Assembly (NCBI GenBank): GCA_041652635.1
Contig: JBAZGW010000004.1
Location: forward strand, 1-50,127
Source: Undivivens sp041652635
GTDB lineage: Bacteria > Omnitrophota > Gorgyraeia > Gygaellales > Profunditerraquicolaceae
Length of the DNA stretch: 50,127 nt
Direction of reading: 5' to 3'
Shown: in pieces, positions 7,242 to 15,329 of the stretch
How positions within the stretch are numbered: the stretch's first letter is position 1
Layout: every line of letters begins with the position of its first letter
The notes under the pieces: model-generated
What the model saw: the letters and a program-made list of their open reading frames with translations, nothing else
Told to the model about the DNA's origin: nothing
Databases searched by the model: none
Position numbers and translations under genes: made by a program

Positions 7242-8144
7242 ATGGCGTTGACGGATCTAAAGCTCTGCCATAAACAGCTTCTGGAGGAATACCTGCGCCT
7301 TTTCAGCGGCTGCCGGTTGAGCGCGTACGCCGTGGAGAATATTTATATCTGGACAGGTATTTACCGGGTCAGGTGGGAGATAATCGAAGAATGTCTCTGT
7401 GTGTTTCTCGACGACGGCAGGGGGTGTTTTCTTTATTTGCCGCCCCTGGGGGCTTCGAAGCGGAAACAATCGGAAGCGGTCAAACATTGTTTCGTTTATA
7501 TGCGCGGCAGGAACAAGGCGGCTTTGGGGGTGAGCAGGATGGAGAATGTCCCGCAGGAACTGCTTTTTCTGTCCGGGAACGATTATCCGGCGCGTCCGTC
7601 GATGCGGGAATATCTTTGTTCCAGGGAAAGCCTTATCGCCCTGCGCGGCAACGGATTCAAGTCAAAGCGTTCCTGTTGTAATTATTTCGCCAAGAATTAC
7701 AAGTACGAATATAAGCCTTTTCAGTCCGGCCTCCGGAGGGAGATAGTCGGTCTTTATGAACTTTGGGCCGGACAGCGCAGGCAGGGGCTGGATAAAGTTT
7801 ACGACGGGATGATCGTTGATTCCCTGATAGCTTTAAGAAAGGCGCTGCAGGCCGCTGACGCGCTGGATTATCGGGGCGGAGCGCTTTTTGTGGAAGGGCG
7901 ATTGAAAGGTTTTACTCTCGGTTACGCTGTGGACAAAGATACATTTTGCGTGCTTTATGAATTCACCGATCTTTCCTGCCGCGGCGCCGCGCAGTTCATT
8001 TTCAGGGAATTCTGCCGCAGTCTGCGCGGATACGCTTTTATAAACGTTATGGATGATTCCGGCCTGGAGAACCTAAGCAGGGTAAAAATGTCTTATCGTC
8101 CCCGGGAGACCCTACAGGTCTACTCTATTTTTACCCGGGAATGA
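7242..8144 (+). CDS. DUF2156 (phosphatidylglycerol lysyltransferase C-terminal-like) protein
   Basis: This 300-residue protein has the two tandem GNAT-like halves of DUF2156, the fold of the aminoacyl-transferring domain of MprF. Supporting blocks are FKSKRSCCNYFAKNYKYEY (the family's 'K..R..I..F...Y.YEY'), then ALFVEGRLKGFTLGYAVDKDT, and the closing INVMDDSGLENLSRVKMSYRP. It lacks the membrane part of MprF, so it is a soluble paralogue with unknown acceptor, possibly using aminoacyl-tRNA, which would fit the tRNA-binding gene two positions upstream (inference). ATG 7242 has an AAGGA site at 7230-7234; the TTG at 7236 overlaps the upstream stop and is less likely. Confidence 0.8.
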   Translation: MALTDLKLCHKQLLEEYLRLFSGCRLSAYAVENIYIWTGIYRVRWEIIEECLCVFLDDGRGCFLYLPPLGASKRKQSEAVKHCFVYMRGRNKAALGVSRMENVPQELLFLSGNDYPARPSMREYLCSRESLIALRGNGFKSKRSCCNYFAKNYKYEYKPFQSGLRREIVGLYELWAGQRRQGLDKVYDGMIVDSLIALRKALQAADALDYRGGALFVEGRLKGFTLGYAVDKDTFCVLYEFTDLSCRGAAQFIFREFCRSLRGYAFINVMDDSGLENLSRVKMSYRPRETLQVYSIFTRE

Positions 8145-8279
8145 AATTTTACGGGTTTTTACCACTGTTCTTCAGCCACCGAATATAAAATCACTATGCA
8201 ACCGGCCGTGAAAGAGATAAAATGTATGCCAAATATAACCTGCATAACAAGTTAGCGGCTTAGATCGGACAGAGTGGAT

Positions 8280-10631
8280 ATGAAGAAGTCGGGGATATTG
8301 GCGGCAGTATCGGCAGGCGCGGTGTTGTTGTCGTTTTTTACGGGGTGCGGCAATAAAACCACTCTTTCCGAAGCGCGTAATTATGTTTACCGTTCCGATG
8401 TTTTTTATAAGCGGGCCGCCGCGCTTTACCGCCGGGTAAGCGGGCCGCAGGCGCGGTTGGAACTGGGCAGTATTTATTTCTCGCACGGCGATTATGAGGC
8501 AGCTGCTGATGAATTATCGGAGCTGTCGTTCGCTCAAGCGCAGCGTATGTTGGCCATGTCGTATTACCGTATGGGGAATTTCACCGACGCGCTGGAGGTA
8601 TTCAGAAAGAATCCCGAAGGATCGGGAGAATATCTTTATTATTATGGTCAGGCCTGCGAGAAGCTGAACCTGTTCGACGACGCGCTCTCCGTTTACCGTA
8701 AAATAAGATCCGGGCGGTTCCTGGCGTTTGCCGCCCGAAGGATAGAGTTCATCGCTAAGTCCGCCGATTACGGCAGGGCCGATAAAGAAATGAGCGGTTT
8801 GATCGGCGGTTCCGGCGGACAAGCCGAGTATCCGGAAGCGGGGGCTTTGGTCCTTTTCGCAAGAGAATCAGTGGAGATCTCCCCGGACAACAGGGAAATA
8901 AGCGATTGTCATTACGCCGTAAAAATACTCAATCAGCGCGGCAAAGAGGAATTTTCGGAAGCCAGGATAGAATACGATTCCACTTACGAGAAGATAAAAC
9001 TGGAATTCGCCCGCGTCATCAAACCCGGCGGTTCCGTGGCCGAAGTAGGCGGCAGGCACTTGCGCGACGTCTCGAAATACCTTAATTTTCCTCTATACAG
9101 CAATGCCCGGGTGTTGATCATTTCTTTTCCGGAAATAGCGGAAGGGGCGGTGATAGAATATAAGTTCAGAACCACGCGCAACGAACTGTTGGCAGGAAAG
9201 GAATTTGTCACTCATTATCCTTTGCAGAGTTCCGAGCCCGTGCTGAGCGCCGATTTTTCCCTGCGTCTTCCCCCGGGACGGGAGGCGAATATAAAACTGC
9301 TGAATACGTCATTCAATAATTTCGGGGCGGAGCTTGCCCCTCAGATCAGCAGGGAAAAAGACGCGGTCGTCTATAAGTGGAGCTTTCGTTCGATACCGCA
9401 GATAATCCCGGAACCGCAGATGCCGCCTTCGGCGGAAGTCAATCCGGCGGTGTTGATATCTTCTTTTACTTCCTGGCAGCAGATCTTTAATTGGTGGGAT
9501 AAACTTTCCCGGACAAAGATAATATGCGATCAGGCGATCCGCAGGCAGATGAAAGAGGTCCTGCGCAAGAGCCGTTCGGAAGAGGAGAAAGCCGGGGCGA
9601 TCTATAATTATTGCGCCAGACAGATCAGGTATGTGGCGGTGGAATACGGCCAGGCGGGATACGAACCCCATAAAGCCGGGGATATTTACCGCAATAAATA
9701 CGGCGATTGCAAAGACCAGTCGGTGCTGCTGGTAACTATGCTGCGTGAAGCCGGCCTGAAAGCCTGGCTGGTGCTTATTCCCACGCGGGACACTTATAAT
9801 CTGAACGTCGATTTCCCGGCGGTTATTTTCGACCATTGCATTGCCGCGGTGGAACTAAACGGGCGATTGATCTTTATGGATCCTACGGCGGAGACCTGTT
9901 CTTTCGGGGATCTCCCTCCCGGTGATCAGGCGCGCAGGGTGCTGGTATTCCGGGAGAACGGTTGTGAGATCGCGGAGACCCCTCTTTTTTCCGGGGGCCA
10001 TAATCTGCTCCTGCAGCATTTGAGGATCACTCTGCAAAAACAGGGGGGTATCGGGGCCTTGAGAAAAGTTACCGCTTACGGCGCCTATGGCCAAGGACAG
10101 CGTTATTGGCTGCAGTATACCCAGCCGGAAATGGTCAAACAGGCGTTGACCCAGAGGATACAGGATATTTCCGTGGGCGCGGGCCTGGAATGGTATAATA
10201 TATCCGGCCTGGAGAATCTGGATATGCCGGTCACTTTGAGTTATTCCTTCCGGGGCGAGGATTATCTCATCCCGGCCGGTGATCTGCGCATCATTCCGCA
10301 GTTGGCTTCCGCGGATACGTCCCTGGCCGCCAGGGAGAAACGAGGTTACGATATTGAGTTCGATATGTTGGATCGCAGGGAGAGCGAACAAGAGGTGGTG
10401 CTCCCGGCCGGCTGGAAGGTCAGGTATCTTCCGGAAAGTTTCAGCGAAGACAGCCCTTGGTTAAAATTGGACGTGAATTACGCCGTAAAGGGCGGCAGCC
10501 TTTTATTTTCTCAGAAGACAGAGATCAAACGCAGGACGGTACCGGCCGCGGAATACGGGGATTTTAGGGAGTTCTGCCGCGGGCTGGCCCGCAGGACAAA
10601 AGAACGCGTAGTGCTTGAAGAGGACAGATAA
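8280..10631 (+). CDS. Lipoprotein with TPR-like, DUF3857 and transglutaminase-like domains
   Basis: The protein has 783 residues. The N-terminus is a lipoprotein signal (charged start, hydrophobic stretch, then FTGC with the lipidated Cys), so it is envelope-anchored and periplasmic. Residues about 30-160 form short helical TPR-like repeats (ARLELGSIYFSHGDYEAAAD), residues about 190-400 match DUF3857, and about 440-560 form a transglutaminase-like domain with a plausible Cys477 (KYGDCKDQ), His519 (DHCIAAVE), Asp534 (MDPTAE) triad. A C-terminal beta-rich region follows. Such proteins are common in Bacteroidetes and PVC genomes; the substrate is unknown. ATG 8280 or GTG 8274 could start it, neither with a strong ribosome site. 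It is followed after 1 bp by the PilZ fusion gene. Confidence 0.88.
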   Translation: MKKSGILAAVSAGAVLLSFFTGCGNKTTLSEARNYVYRSDVFYKRAAALYRRVSGPQARLELGSIYFSHGDYEAAADELSELSFAQAQRMLAMSYYRMGNFTDALEVFRKNPEGSGEYLYYYGQACEKLNLFDDALSVYRKIRSGRFLAFAARRIEFIAKSADYGRADKEMSGLIGGSGGQAEYPEAGALVLFARESVEISPDNREISDCHYAVKILNQRGKEEFSEARIEYDSTYEKIKLEFARVIKPGGSVAEVGGRHLRDVSKYLNFPLYSNARVLIISFPEIAEGAVIEYKFRTTRNELLAGKEFVTHYPLQSSEPVLSADFSLRLPPGREANIKLLNTSFNNFGAELAPQISREKDAVVYKWSFRSIPQIIPEPQMPPSAEVNPAVLISSFTSWQQIFNWWDKLSRTKIICDQAIRRQMKEVLRKSRSEEEKAGAIYNYCARQIRYVAVEYGQAGYEPHKAGDIYRNKYGDCKDQSVLLVTMLREAGLKAWLVLIPTRDTYNLNVDFPAVIFDHCIAAVELNGRLIFMDPTAETCSFGDLPPGDQARRVLVFRENGCEIAETPLFSGGHNLLLQHLRITLQKQGGIGALRKVTAYGAYGQGQRYWLQYTQPEMVKQALTQRIQDISVGAGLEWYNISGLENLDMPVTLSYSFRGEDYLIPAGDLRIIPQLASADTSLAAREKRGYDIEFDMLDRRESEQEVVLPAGWKVRYLPESFSEDSPWLKLDVNYAVKGGSLLFSQKTEIKRRTVPAAEYGDFREFCRGLARRTKERVVLEEDR

Positions 10632-10632
10632 A

Positions 10633-12552
10633 ATGCAGCCGAAGAACCAGATTGATCAGGAACGCAGGCAATATATACGTCTTGACTCCGTGCTTCCTGT
10701 GCAATTCCGCGTTTTCGATAAGAATAACAAAGAATATTCCTTTGATTGGCTTCAGGGGTTTACCAGCGATATCAGTAAGGGCGGCATCTGTCTTGAGATA
10801 AACAATCCCTCCGCGCAATTGTTGGATTTTGTTTCCGGGCCGCAGGCCGTGGTGGAATTGATCATAGAAATACCTTTAATAAAATCTCCCGTTACCGCCA
10901 GCGTCCGGGTGGCATGGATAAAAGAACTGCCGGGGCAGAACCGCAAGTGCCTGCTGGGGTTGATCTACGAAAAGATAGACGTTGAGCAGAATGACCGCAT
11001 TTTGCGTTACGCCATAACCAAAAAGATCATCTTTCCCGCTTCGGTAGCGGCGATCATACTGCTCGGCCTGTTCCTGGGCGTCAACAGTTATCTGAATATG
11101 AAACTATTGAAGGGCAATAAAATGCTGGTGAAACAGCTTGTCACCATACTGCAGGAATCGGTAATGGCGAAACAGAAGATCGGCGATATCAGCAAGGAGA
11201 AACAGGATCTGCAGTTGAAGATGCAGGCGTTGCAGGTGCGCATGGATTCTCTGGAGTCGGAGCGGAGGCAGGACAGCGAGGAAAAACGCAAAGCGGAGAA
11301 ATTGACCGTTGCCTTGAACGATCTCACCCGGGAAAAGAACGAGATGCAGTTGCAGTTGATCGCGCTTCAGCATAAGGAGAACAAGGTCACGGAAGAATTG
11401 TTGCAGTTGGATAAGCAGCGGACGGAGGTGGAAAAGGCCAGCTTTGACAATATCTACCGTTGGTTGACGGTGCATCAGAATCAGCGCACCGGGCTGGTGA
11501 TGAGTTTTGAAGGAGACGATTCCCTGAAGAACTGGGCGTTTATTTACGATCAGTCTCTGGCTATGCAGGCATACCTTTTGTTCTCTGACACTGAGAGGGC
11601 GAAAAGTATGCTGGATTTTTTTTCCAGGAAGGCGAAGCGCAGCGAAGGGCTTTTCTACAACGCTTATTACGCTGATGACGGGGCTCCGGCAGAATTTGTC
11701 ATTCACAGCGGGCCGAACATCTGGCTGGGCATAGCCGCGCTGCATTACATGGATAAGACCGGAGATAGGTCTTATCTGGCGTTGGCCGGGGATATTTACG
11801 GAGCGGTGATGAAACTGCAGGCCGAGGACGGGGGCATCTGCGGCGGGCCGGGGATCGATTGGTATGCCACAGAACACAACCTGGACGCGTATTCTTTTTG
11901 CGATATGCTGTATAAGATGACGGGTGAGCCTAAATATCTTGTCAGCCGCGATAAAATACTCAACTGGCTGGTGGTAAATACGTATAACCGCAGCGATATC
12001 CCTATTAACCGCGGCAAGGGCGATTCCACTATAGCCACGGATACTTATGCCTGGGCGATCGCCGCGGTCGGCCCTGTGCAGTTGGAGGCTGTGGGAATGA
12101 GCCCGGATAAGATCATAGAGTTTGCCGAAGAGCATTGTGCGGTGGAGACAGATTACGTCAGGCAGGATAAACGGACGGTAAAGATCAAAGGATTCGATTT
12201 CGCCGCTTCCGAACACTTAGCGAGGGGGGGAGTCGTTTCCTCGGAGTGGACGGCGCAAATGGTGCTGGCATTCCGTATTATGGCTGATTTCTACGGCGCC
12301 AAAGGGATACCTTCCAAAGCCCAGATGTACGAGAGAAAAGCGGACGAATATTTAAACGGACTGGTCAATCTTATCGTTACCAGTCCATCCCCTTCCGGGC
12401 AGGGGCAAAGCTGTCTGCCGTATGCCACTCAGGACAGCGTAGATACCGGGCACGGGTGGAGTTCTCCGAAAGGCAAATCCACCGGTTCTGTGTCCGGCAC
12501 CGCTTACACTCTTTTTGCGTATTACCGCTATAATCCGCTGGGAATAAAATAA
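10633..12552 (+). CDS. PilZ domain - membrane helix - coiled coil - six-hairpin glycosidase-like fusion
   Basis: This 639-residue fusion combines a cytoplasmic signal domain with an exported alpha-toroid. Residues about 8-120 are a PilZ domain with the c-di-GMP motifs (RRQYIRLD, later DISKGGICLEI). Residues about 132-154 form a membrane helix, and about 160-275 are a heptad-rich coiled coil. The C-terminal part (about 280-639) is an all-helical repeat of the (alpha/alpha)6 glycosidase type, with blocks IYDQSLAMQAYLLFSD, SGPNIWLGIAALHYMD and DWYATEHNLDAYSFCDMLYK. Catalytic residues cannot be assigned with confidence. The ATG at 10633 follows the upstream stop by 1 bp and has an AGAGGA site. 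By this arrangement c-di-GMP would be sensed inside while a glycan-acting or glycan-binding domain works outside. Confidence 0.8.
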   Translation: MQPKNQIDQERRQYIRLDSVLPVQFRVFDKNNKEYSFDWLQGFTSDISKGGICLEINNPSAQLLDFVSGPQAVVELIIEIPLIKSPVTASVRVAWIKELPGQNRKCLLGLIYEKIDVEQNDRILRYAITKKIIFPASVAAIILLGLFLGVNSYLNMKLLKGNKMLVKQLVTILQESVMAKQKIGDISKEKQDLQLKMQALQVRMDSLESERRQDSEEKRKAEKLTVALNDLTREKNEMQLQLIALQHKENKVTEELLQLDKQRTEVEKASFDNIYRWLTVHQNQRTGLVMSFEGDDSLKNWAFIYDQSLAMQAYLLFSDTERAKSMLDFFSRKAKRSEGLFYNAYYADDGAPAEFVIHSGPNIWLGIAALHYMDKTGDRSYLALAGDIYGAVMKLQAEDGGICGGPGIDWYATEHNLDAYSFCDMLYKMTGEPKYLVSRDKILNWLVVNTYNRSDIPINRGKGDSTIATDTYAWAIAAVGPVQLEAVGMSPDKIIEFAEEHCAVETDYVRQDKRTVKIKGFDFAASEHLARGGVVSSEWTAQMVLAFRIMADFYGAKGIPSKAQMYERKADEYLNGLVNLIVTSPSPSGQGQSCLPYATQDSVDTGHGWSSPKGKSTGSVSGTAYTLFAYYRYNPLGIK

Positions 12553-12652
12553 ACATTTATGCATGCGCGGCTGGGATCGGGCCGCCTCCGTTTTCAGGGC
12601 TTTCGAAGGACAGCGCGGTATTCCGTTCCGGGAGATCGTGCGGGAGCTTCAT

Positions 12653-13291
12653 ATGAGAAAACGCCTTTATGCCGTGTATCGCAGGCTGTTACTTCGTTTC
12701 GGCGGTCAGCGCTGGTGGCCGGCGAGAACTCCTTTAGAAGTGGCGGTCGGAGCGGTGCTGACGCAAAATACCAGTTGGTGTAATGTCGAGAAAGCGATCC
12801 TTAACCTGCGCAGGGAGAAAGTCCTTTCCTTCCGCGCTTTACAGCGGCTGCCGGCGGAACGGCTTGCGGGATTGATCAGGCCGGCGGGGTATTATAATAT
12901 CAAAGCGGAGAGGCTCGTCAACCTGCTGGATTTTTTCGGCAGGGAATACGGCGGTAATTTGCGCAAGGCCGGCAATACGGGGACCGCCGATCTGCGCGTC
13001 AAGCTGCTTTCCGTTAAAGGTGTCGGACCTGAAACCGCCGATTCCATACTTTTATACGCTTTTGACAGGCCGGTATTCGTGGTGGACGCGTATACCCGCA
13101 GGTTTATGCTGCGGCACAGTATTATAAAGGGCGATGAGGATTACGCGGACGTGCAAAAATTGTTTATGCAGAATCTAAAATGTGATGTAAAATTATTCAA
13201 TGAATACCACGCGTTGATCGTGCGGTTGAATAAGGATTTTTGCCGTAAGAATGTTCCGTTGTGCGATAATTGCCCTTTAAAAGGGATTTAA
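12653..13291 (+). CDS. Endonuclease III-like HhH-GPD DNA glycosylase
   Basis: This 212-residue protein is an HhH-GPD base excision repair glycosylase of the endonuclease III-like group that begins with 'YGPQGWWPA..P.EV.VGA.LTQNT.W': here FGGQRWWPARTPLEVAVGAV then LTQNTSW. The helix-hairpin-helix is LLSVKGVGPETADSI and the catalytic Asp145 lies in VVDAYTRR. The Lys that makes bifunctional lyases is Glu here (GPETAD), as in monofunctional relatives. The C-terminal cluster region keeps only three cysteines (CRKNVPLCDNC) and ends before a fourth, so a 4Fe-4S cluster would need another ligand. ATG 12653 has a CGGGAG site; the longer frame from 12563 adds 30 residues outside the family. Confidence 0.85.
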   Translation: MRKRLYAVYRRLLLRFGGQRWWPARTPLEVAVGAVLTQNTSWCNVEKAILNLRREKVLSFRALQRLPAERLAGLIRPAGYYNIKAERLVNLLDFFGREYGGNLRKAGNTGTADLRVKLLSVKGVGPETADSILLYAFDRPVFVVDAYTRRFMLRHSIIKGDEDYADVQKLFMQNLKCDVKLFNEYHALIVRLNKDFCRKNVPLCDNCPLKGI

Positions 13292-13809
13292 CCGGAATTT
13301 GCAATAGGGATTCGGTAAAATGTCTCTAACTCTATCGTAGAGACGCACACCGGCCTATCCGATAAGACCGGGTGCTATGACCGCGTTCTGCTCGTAATGG
13401 TTCGAATTCGCCCGTCGAAGGCGGGCTATGCTCACCATCCTGAGCGAACGATAGTAAGTCGAAGGAAATCGTCCTCGACGTATTGCATTGAGTATGTCTG
13501 CGGGGATTTTCCTCGCGGGCCTTGTTCTGTCAAAGATTCAGGCCATTTTTCTCGAATCCTATCGTAAATACTGGTTTAATCACAGCGCTGGAACCCGAAT
13601 GCAGAGGTTAAGACTGCCTTCGGTAAAGGTTACGATACCCGTTTTTGAGCCTCGTCAACGCACCAGCGGCGGGCGCATAAAGAATCGAAGAATGAATCAC
13701 GAGAAAATGCTAAATGGCCACGGCTTTAGGGAGTTACCGTAGCCGTTACCGAAAATTAAAAAAGGCCCGGTGTTTAGTCGGTCCTCCGGATAAAGCAGAA
13801 GGAAGCAAT
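13292..13809. other. Noncoding stretch with several small hairpins
   Basis: No credible gene is seen in these 518 bp; the one 84-codon frame at 13488-13742 lacks a ribosome site and looks unlike protein. Visible structure: GTCTCT/AGAGAC hairpin near 13322-13344; GCCCG/CGGGC around TCGAAGG near 13410-13426; a CCTGAGCG...AGTCGAAGG string near 13438-13466, a type of sequence common between genes in many bacteria; and ACGGCT/AGCCGT near 13719-13746. The last part before 13810 holds the FmdB ribosome site. It could hold a structured RNA or decayed sequence, and I cannot assign it to a known RNA class. Confidence 0.5.
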
Positions 13810-14031
13810 ATGCCAATTTTTGAATATAATTGCCGCGCTTGCGGCAAAAGGTCGGAATGTTTCCTGCGCGGCGCCGGGGAAGAGCCGGTTTGCCAGTGGT
13901 GCGGAAGCCGTAACTTGGAAAAACTCGTATCAAGCTTCGCTTTTAAGTCGGGTAATCCGGTAAGGGCGCCCTCTTCTTCCGGGGGATGCGGCGGATGTTC
14001 CGGCGGCAACTGTTCTACGTGCGGGCATTAG
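13810..14031 (+). CDS. FmdB-family zinc ribbon protein
   Basis: The 73-residue protein begins MPIFEYNCRACGKRSECFLR, the FmdB zinc ribbon ('MP.YEY.C..CG..FE'), with metal ligands Cys8, Cys11, Cys28 and Cys31. The C-terminal tail is Gly/Cys-rich (GGCGGCSGGNCSTCGH), as in many family members. These proteins are presumed regulators or zinc proteins of unknown target. ATG 13810 follows a GAAGGAAG site; the frame is open further upstream but without similarity. The last base of its stop codon is also the first base of the copy 2 hairpin repeat. Confidence 0.9.
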   Translation: MPIFEYNCRACGKRSECFLRGAGEEPVCQWCGSRNLEKLVSSFAFKSGNPVRAPSSSGGCGGCSGGNCSTCGH

Positions 14032-14064
14032 TGCGCTGTTACATCGATTTTTATAACAACGCAC
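14031..14064. repeat. 34-bp dispersed hairpin repeat, copy 2
   Basis: Arms GTGCGCTGTT (14031-14040) and AACAACGCAC (14055-14064) pair at 9 of 10 positions around a 14-base loop, followed by AGAG, matching the element at 4511-4544 in left arm, geometry and flank while the loop differs. It begins at the stop of the FmdB gene and could serve as its transcript end. The 107 bp that follow hold only a weak promoter. Confidence 0.6.
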
Positions 14065-14117
14065 AGAGTCCGCCGCAGGCGGGCGATCTGATTTAGGCTT
14101 TCGATTATCATAAACTT

Positions 14118-14146
14118 TTGTAACAATGCAGTAGTGAGTATAGAGT
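14118..14146 (+). promoter_or_regulatory. Weak promoter candidate before the M20 peptidase gene
   Basis: TTGTAA (14118-14123) and TAGAGT (14141-14146), 17 bp apart, lie just upstream of the 14172 start. Matches to consensus are partial (4 of 6 in each box). Several overlapping TATA-like strings follow. Confidence 0.3.
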
Positions 14147-14171
14147 ATAGTATAACCGTTCAGAGGAAAAT

Positions 14172-15320
14172 ATGATTAAGAAGAGCAGACTTGTCGCGTT
14201 GCTGAAGAAGCTGATCTCCATAAATTCGGAGAATCCCGGGGGTAATGAATTCCGGATAGCCAGGTTTGCCGGGGATTATCTTTCCAAGCTGGGGTTGAAG
14301 ATACAGATTTACGAGTTCAAAGAAAAACGTTCCAACCTGATCGCCCTCCTGGAAGGGAAAGACCGTAAACGGTCGCTTTTGTTGACGCCGCATCTTGATA
14401 CTGTGCCGCGCGGGAACAGCTGGACTGTCGATCCTTTCGGGGGAAAAGTAAGTAACGGCAGAATGTACGGATTAGGCGCCACGGATAGAAAAGGCGATCT
14501 TGCCGCGGCAATGGAAGCCGTTACCAGTATAGTCGAAAGCGGCAGGAAGCCGGATTATAATCTTATACTTGCCGCTACGGCAGACGAAGAGGCCGGGTCC
14601 CGCTGCGGGATCATTCCTTTGCTGGAGAAACGTATTCTTAATCCGGACGCGGCGGTTGTGTTGGATGCCGATGATTTTAGCATTGTGGTCGCGCAGAAGG
14701 GTTTAATTCATCTGACGGTCAGCATCCGCGGACGCAGGGCGCACGGGGCTTATCCCTGGCTGGGTGACAACGCCATAGATAAAGCGGCGGCGGCTATCGG
14801 CGAGATCGGAAAACACCGTTTCCCCGCGTCCCCCCATAAATATCTGCGCCCGCCCACGGTGAACGTCGGGACTATCCGCGGCGGAGATAAGGTGAATGTG
14901 GTGGCGGATAGGTGCGACTTTGAATTGGATATAAGGTTTCTTCCCGGCACGCCGGCCGCGCGGATACTTTCCGAACTCAAGGTGATATTGAAAAAGAACG
15001 CCGGCCGGAGTTATAAAATAACCATTAACAGTCTTCAGCAACCTTACGGCATAGAGCTTGATCACCCGCTTGTTGATCATCTTCGCCGGGCTATGCGCAG
15101 CCGGGGCGTCAGGCCGAAGGTCAGCGGTTCCGAAGGGGCGACGGTGATCACTTTTTTTCAGGAAAGAGGCATTCCGGCGGTCGCTACCGGGTTCGGCTGC
15201 GATCGTTGCAATCATATCAGTGATGAATACGTGGAAATAGATAATCTTTATAAAGGGGCGGGAATCCTGGAGACATTCCTCAGGGATTACGATTTTTCTT
15301 CCGCGCACAGCATAGGATAA
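14172..15320 (+). CDS. M20-family metallopeptidase/deacylase (ArgE/DapE-like)
   Basis: This 382-residue enzyme is of the ArgE/DapE/CPG2 group, cytoplasmic hydrolases that remove acyl groups or cleave dipeptides using two metal ions. Metal and catalytic residues are in place: His74 and Asp76 (TPHLDTVP), Asp105 (GATDRKGD), Glu139-Glu140 (ADEEAGS), an Asp in LDADD, and a late His in CNHISDEYV. The lid domain between residues about 180 and 295 is normal (GRRAHGAYPWLGDNAIDKA). The substrate cannot be told between N-acetylornithine, succinyl-DAP and peptides, since no Arg or Lys pathway neighbours are present. An AGAGG site precedes ATG 14172. Confidence 0.92.
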   Translation: MIKKSRLVALLKKLISINSENPGGNEFRIARFAGDYLSKLGLKIQIYEFKEKRSNLIALLEGKDRKRSLLLTPHLDTVPRGNSWTVDPFGGKVSNGRMYGLGATDRKGDLAAAMEAVTSIVESGRKPDYNLILAATADEEAGSRCGIIPLLEKRILNPDAAVVLDADDFSIVVAQKGLIHLTVSIRGRRAHGAYPWLGDNAIDKAAAAIGEIGKHRFPASPHKYLRPPTVNVGTIRGGDKVNVVADRCDFELDIRFLPGTPAARILSELKVILKKNAGRSYKITINSLQQPYGIELDHPLVDHLRRAMRSRGVRPKVSGSEGATVITFFQERGIPAVATGFGCDRCNHISDEYVEIDNLYKGAGILETFLRDYDFSSAHSIG

Positions 15321-15329
15321 GGAGAATCA

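Noticed and set aside
11104..12216. A 370-codon open frame on the minus strand
   Set aside because: It lies wholly inside the PilZ-coiled-coil-glycosidase gene, has no family likeness or ribosome site, and has the His/Gln/Arg-rich composition of an antisense shadow.
13395..13425. A tRNA-like T-loop (GGTTCGAATTC)
   Set aside because: The flanking stem does not pair, and no acceptor or anticodon arms can be drawn around it.
13488..13742. An 84-codon open frame in the noncoding stretch
   Set aside because: No ribosome site, no domain-like pattern, and it overlaps hairpins and the approach to the FmdB start.
13770..13810. A string loosely like the SRP RNA loop (GGTCCxxCGG...AGAAGGAAGC)
   Set aside because: The conserved GGTCCGGAAGGAAGCAGC order is not present, no flanking SRP stem is seen, and the GAAGGAAG is explained as the FmdB ribosome site.
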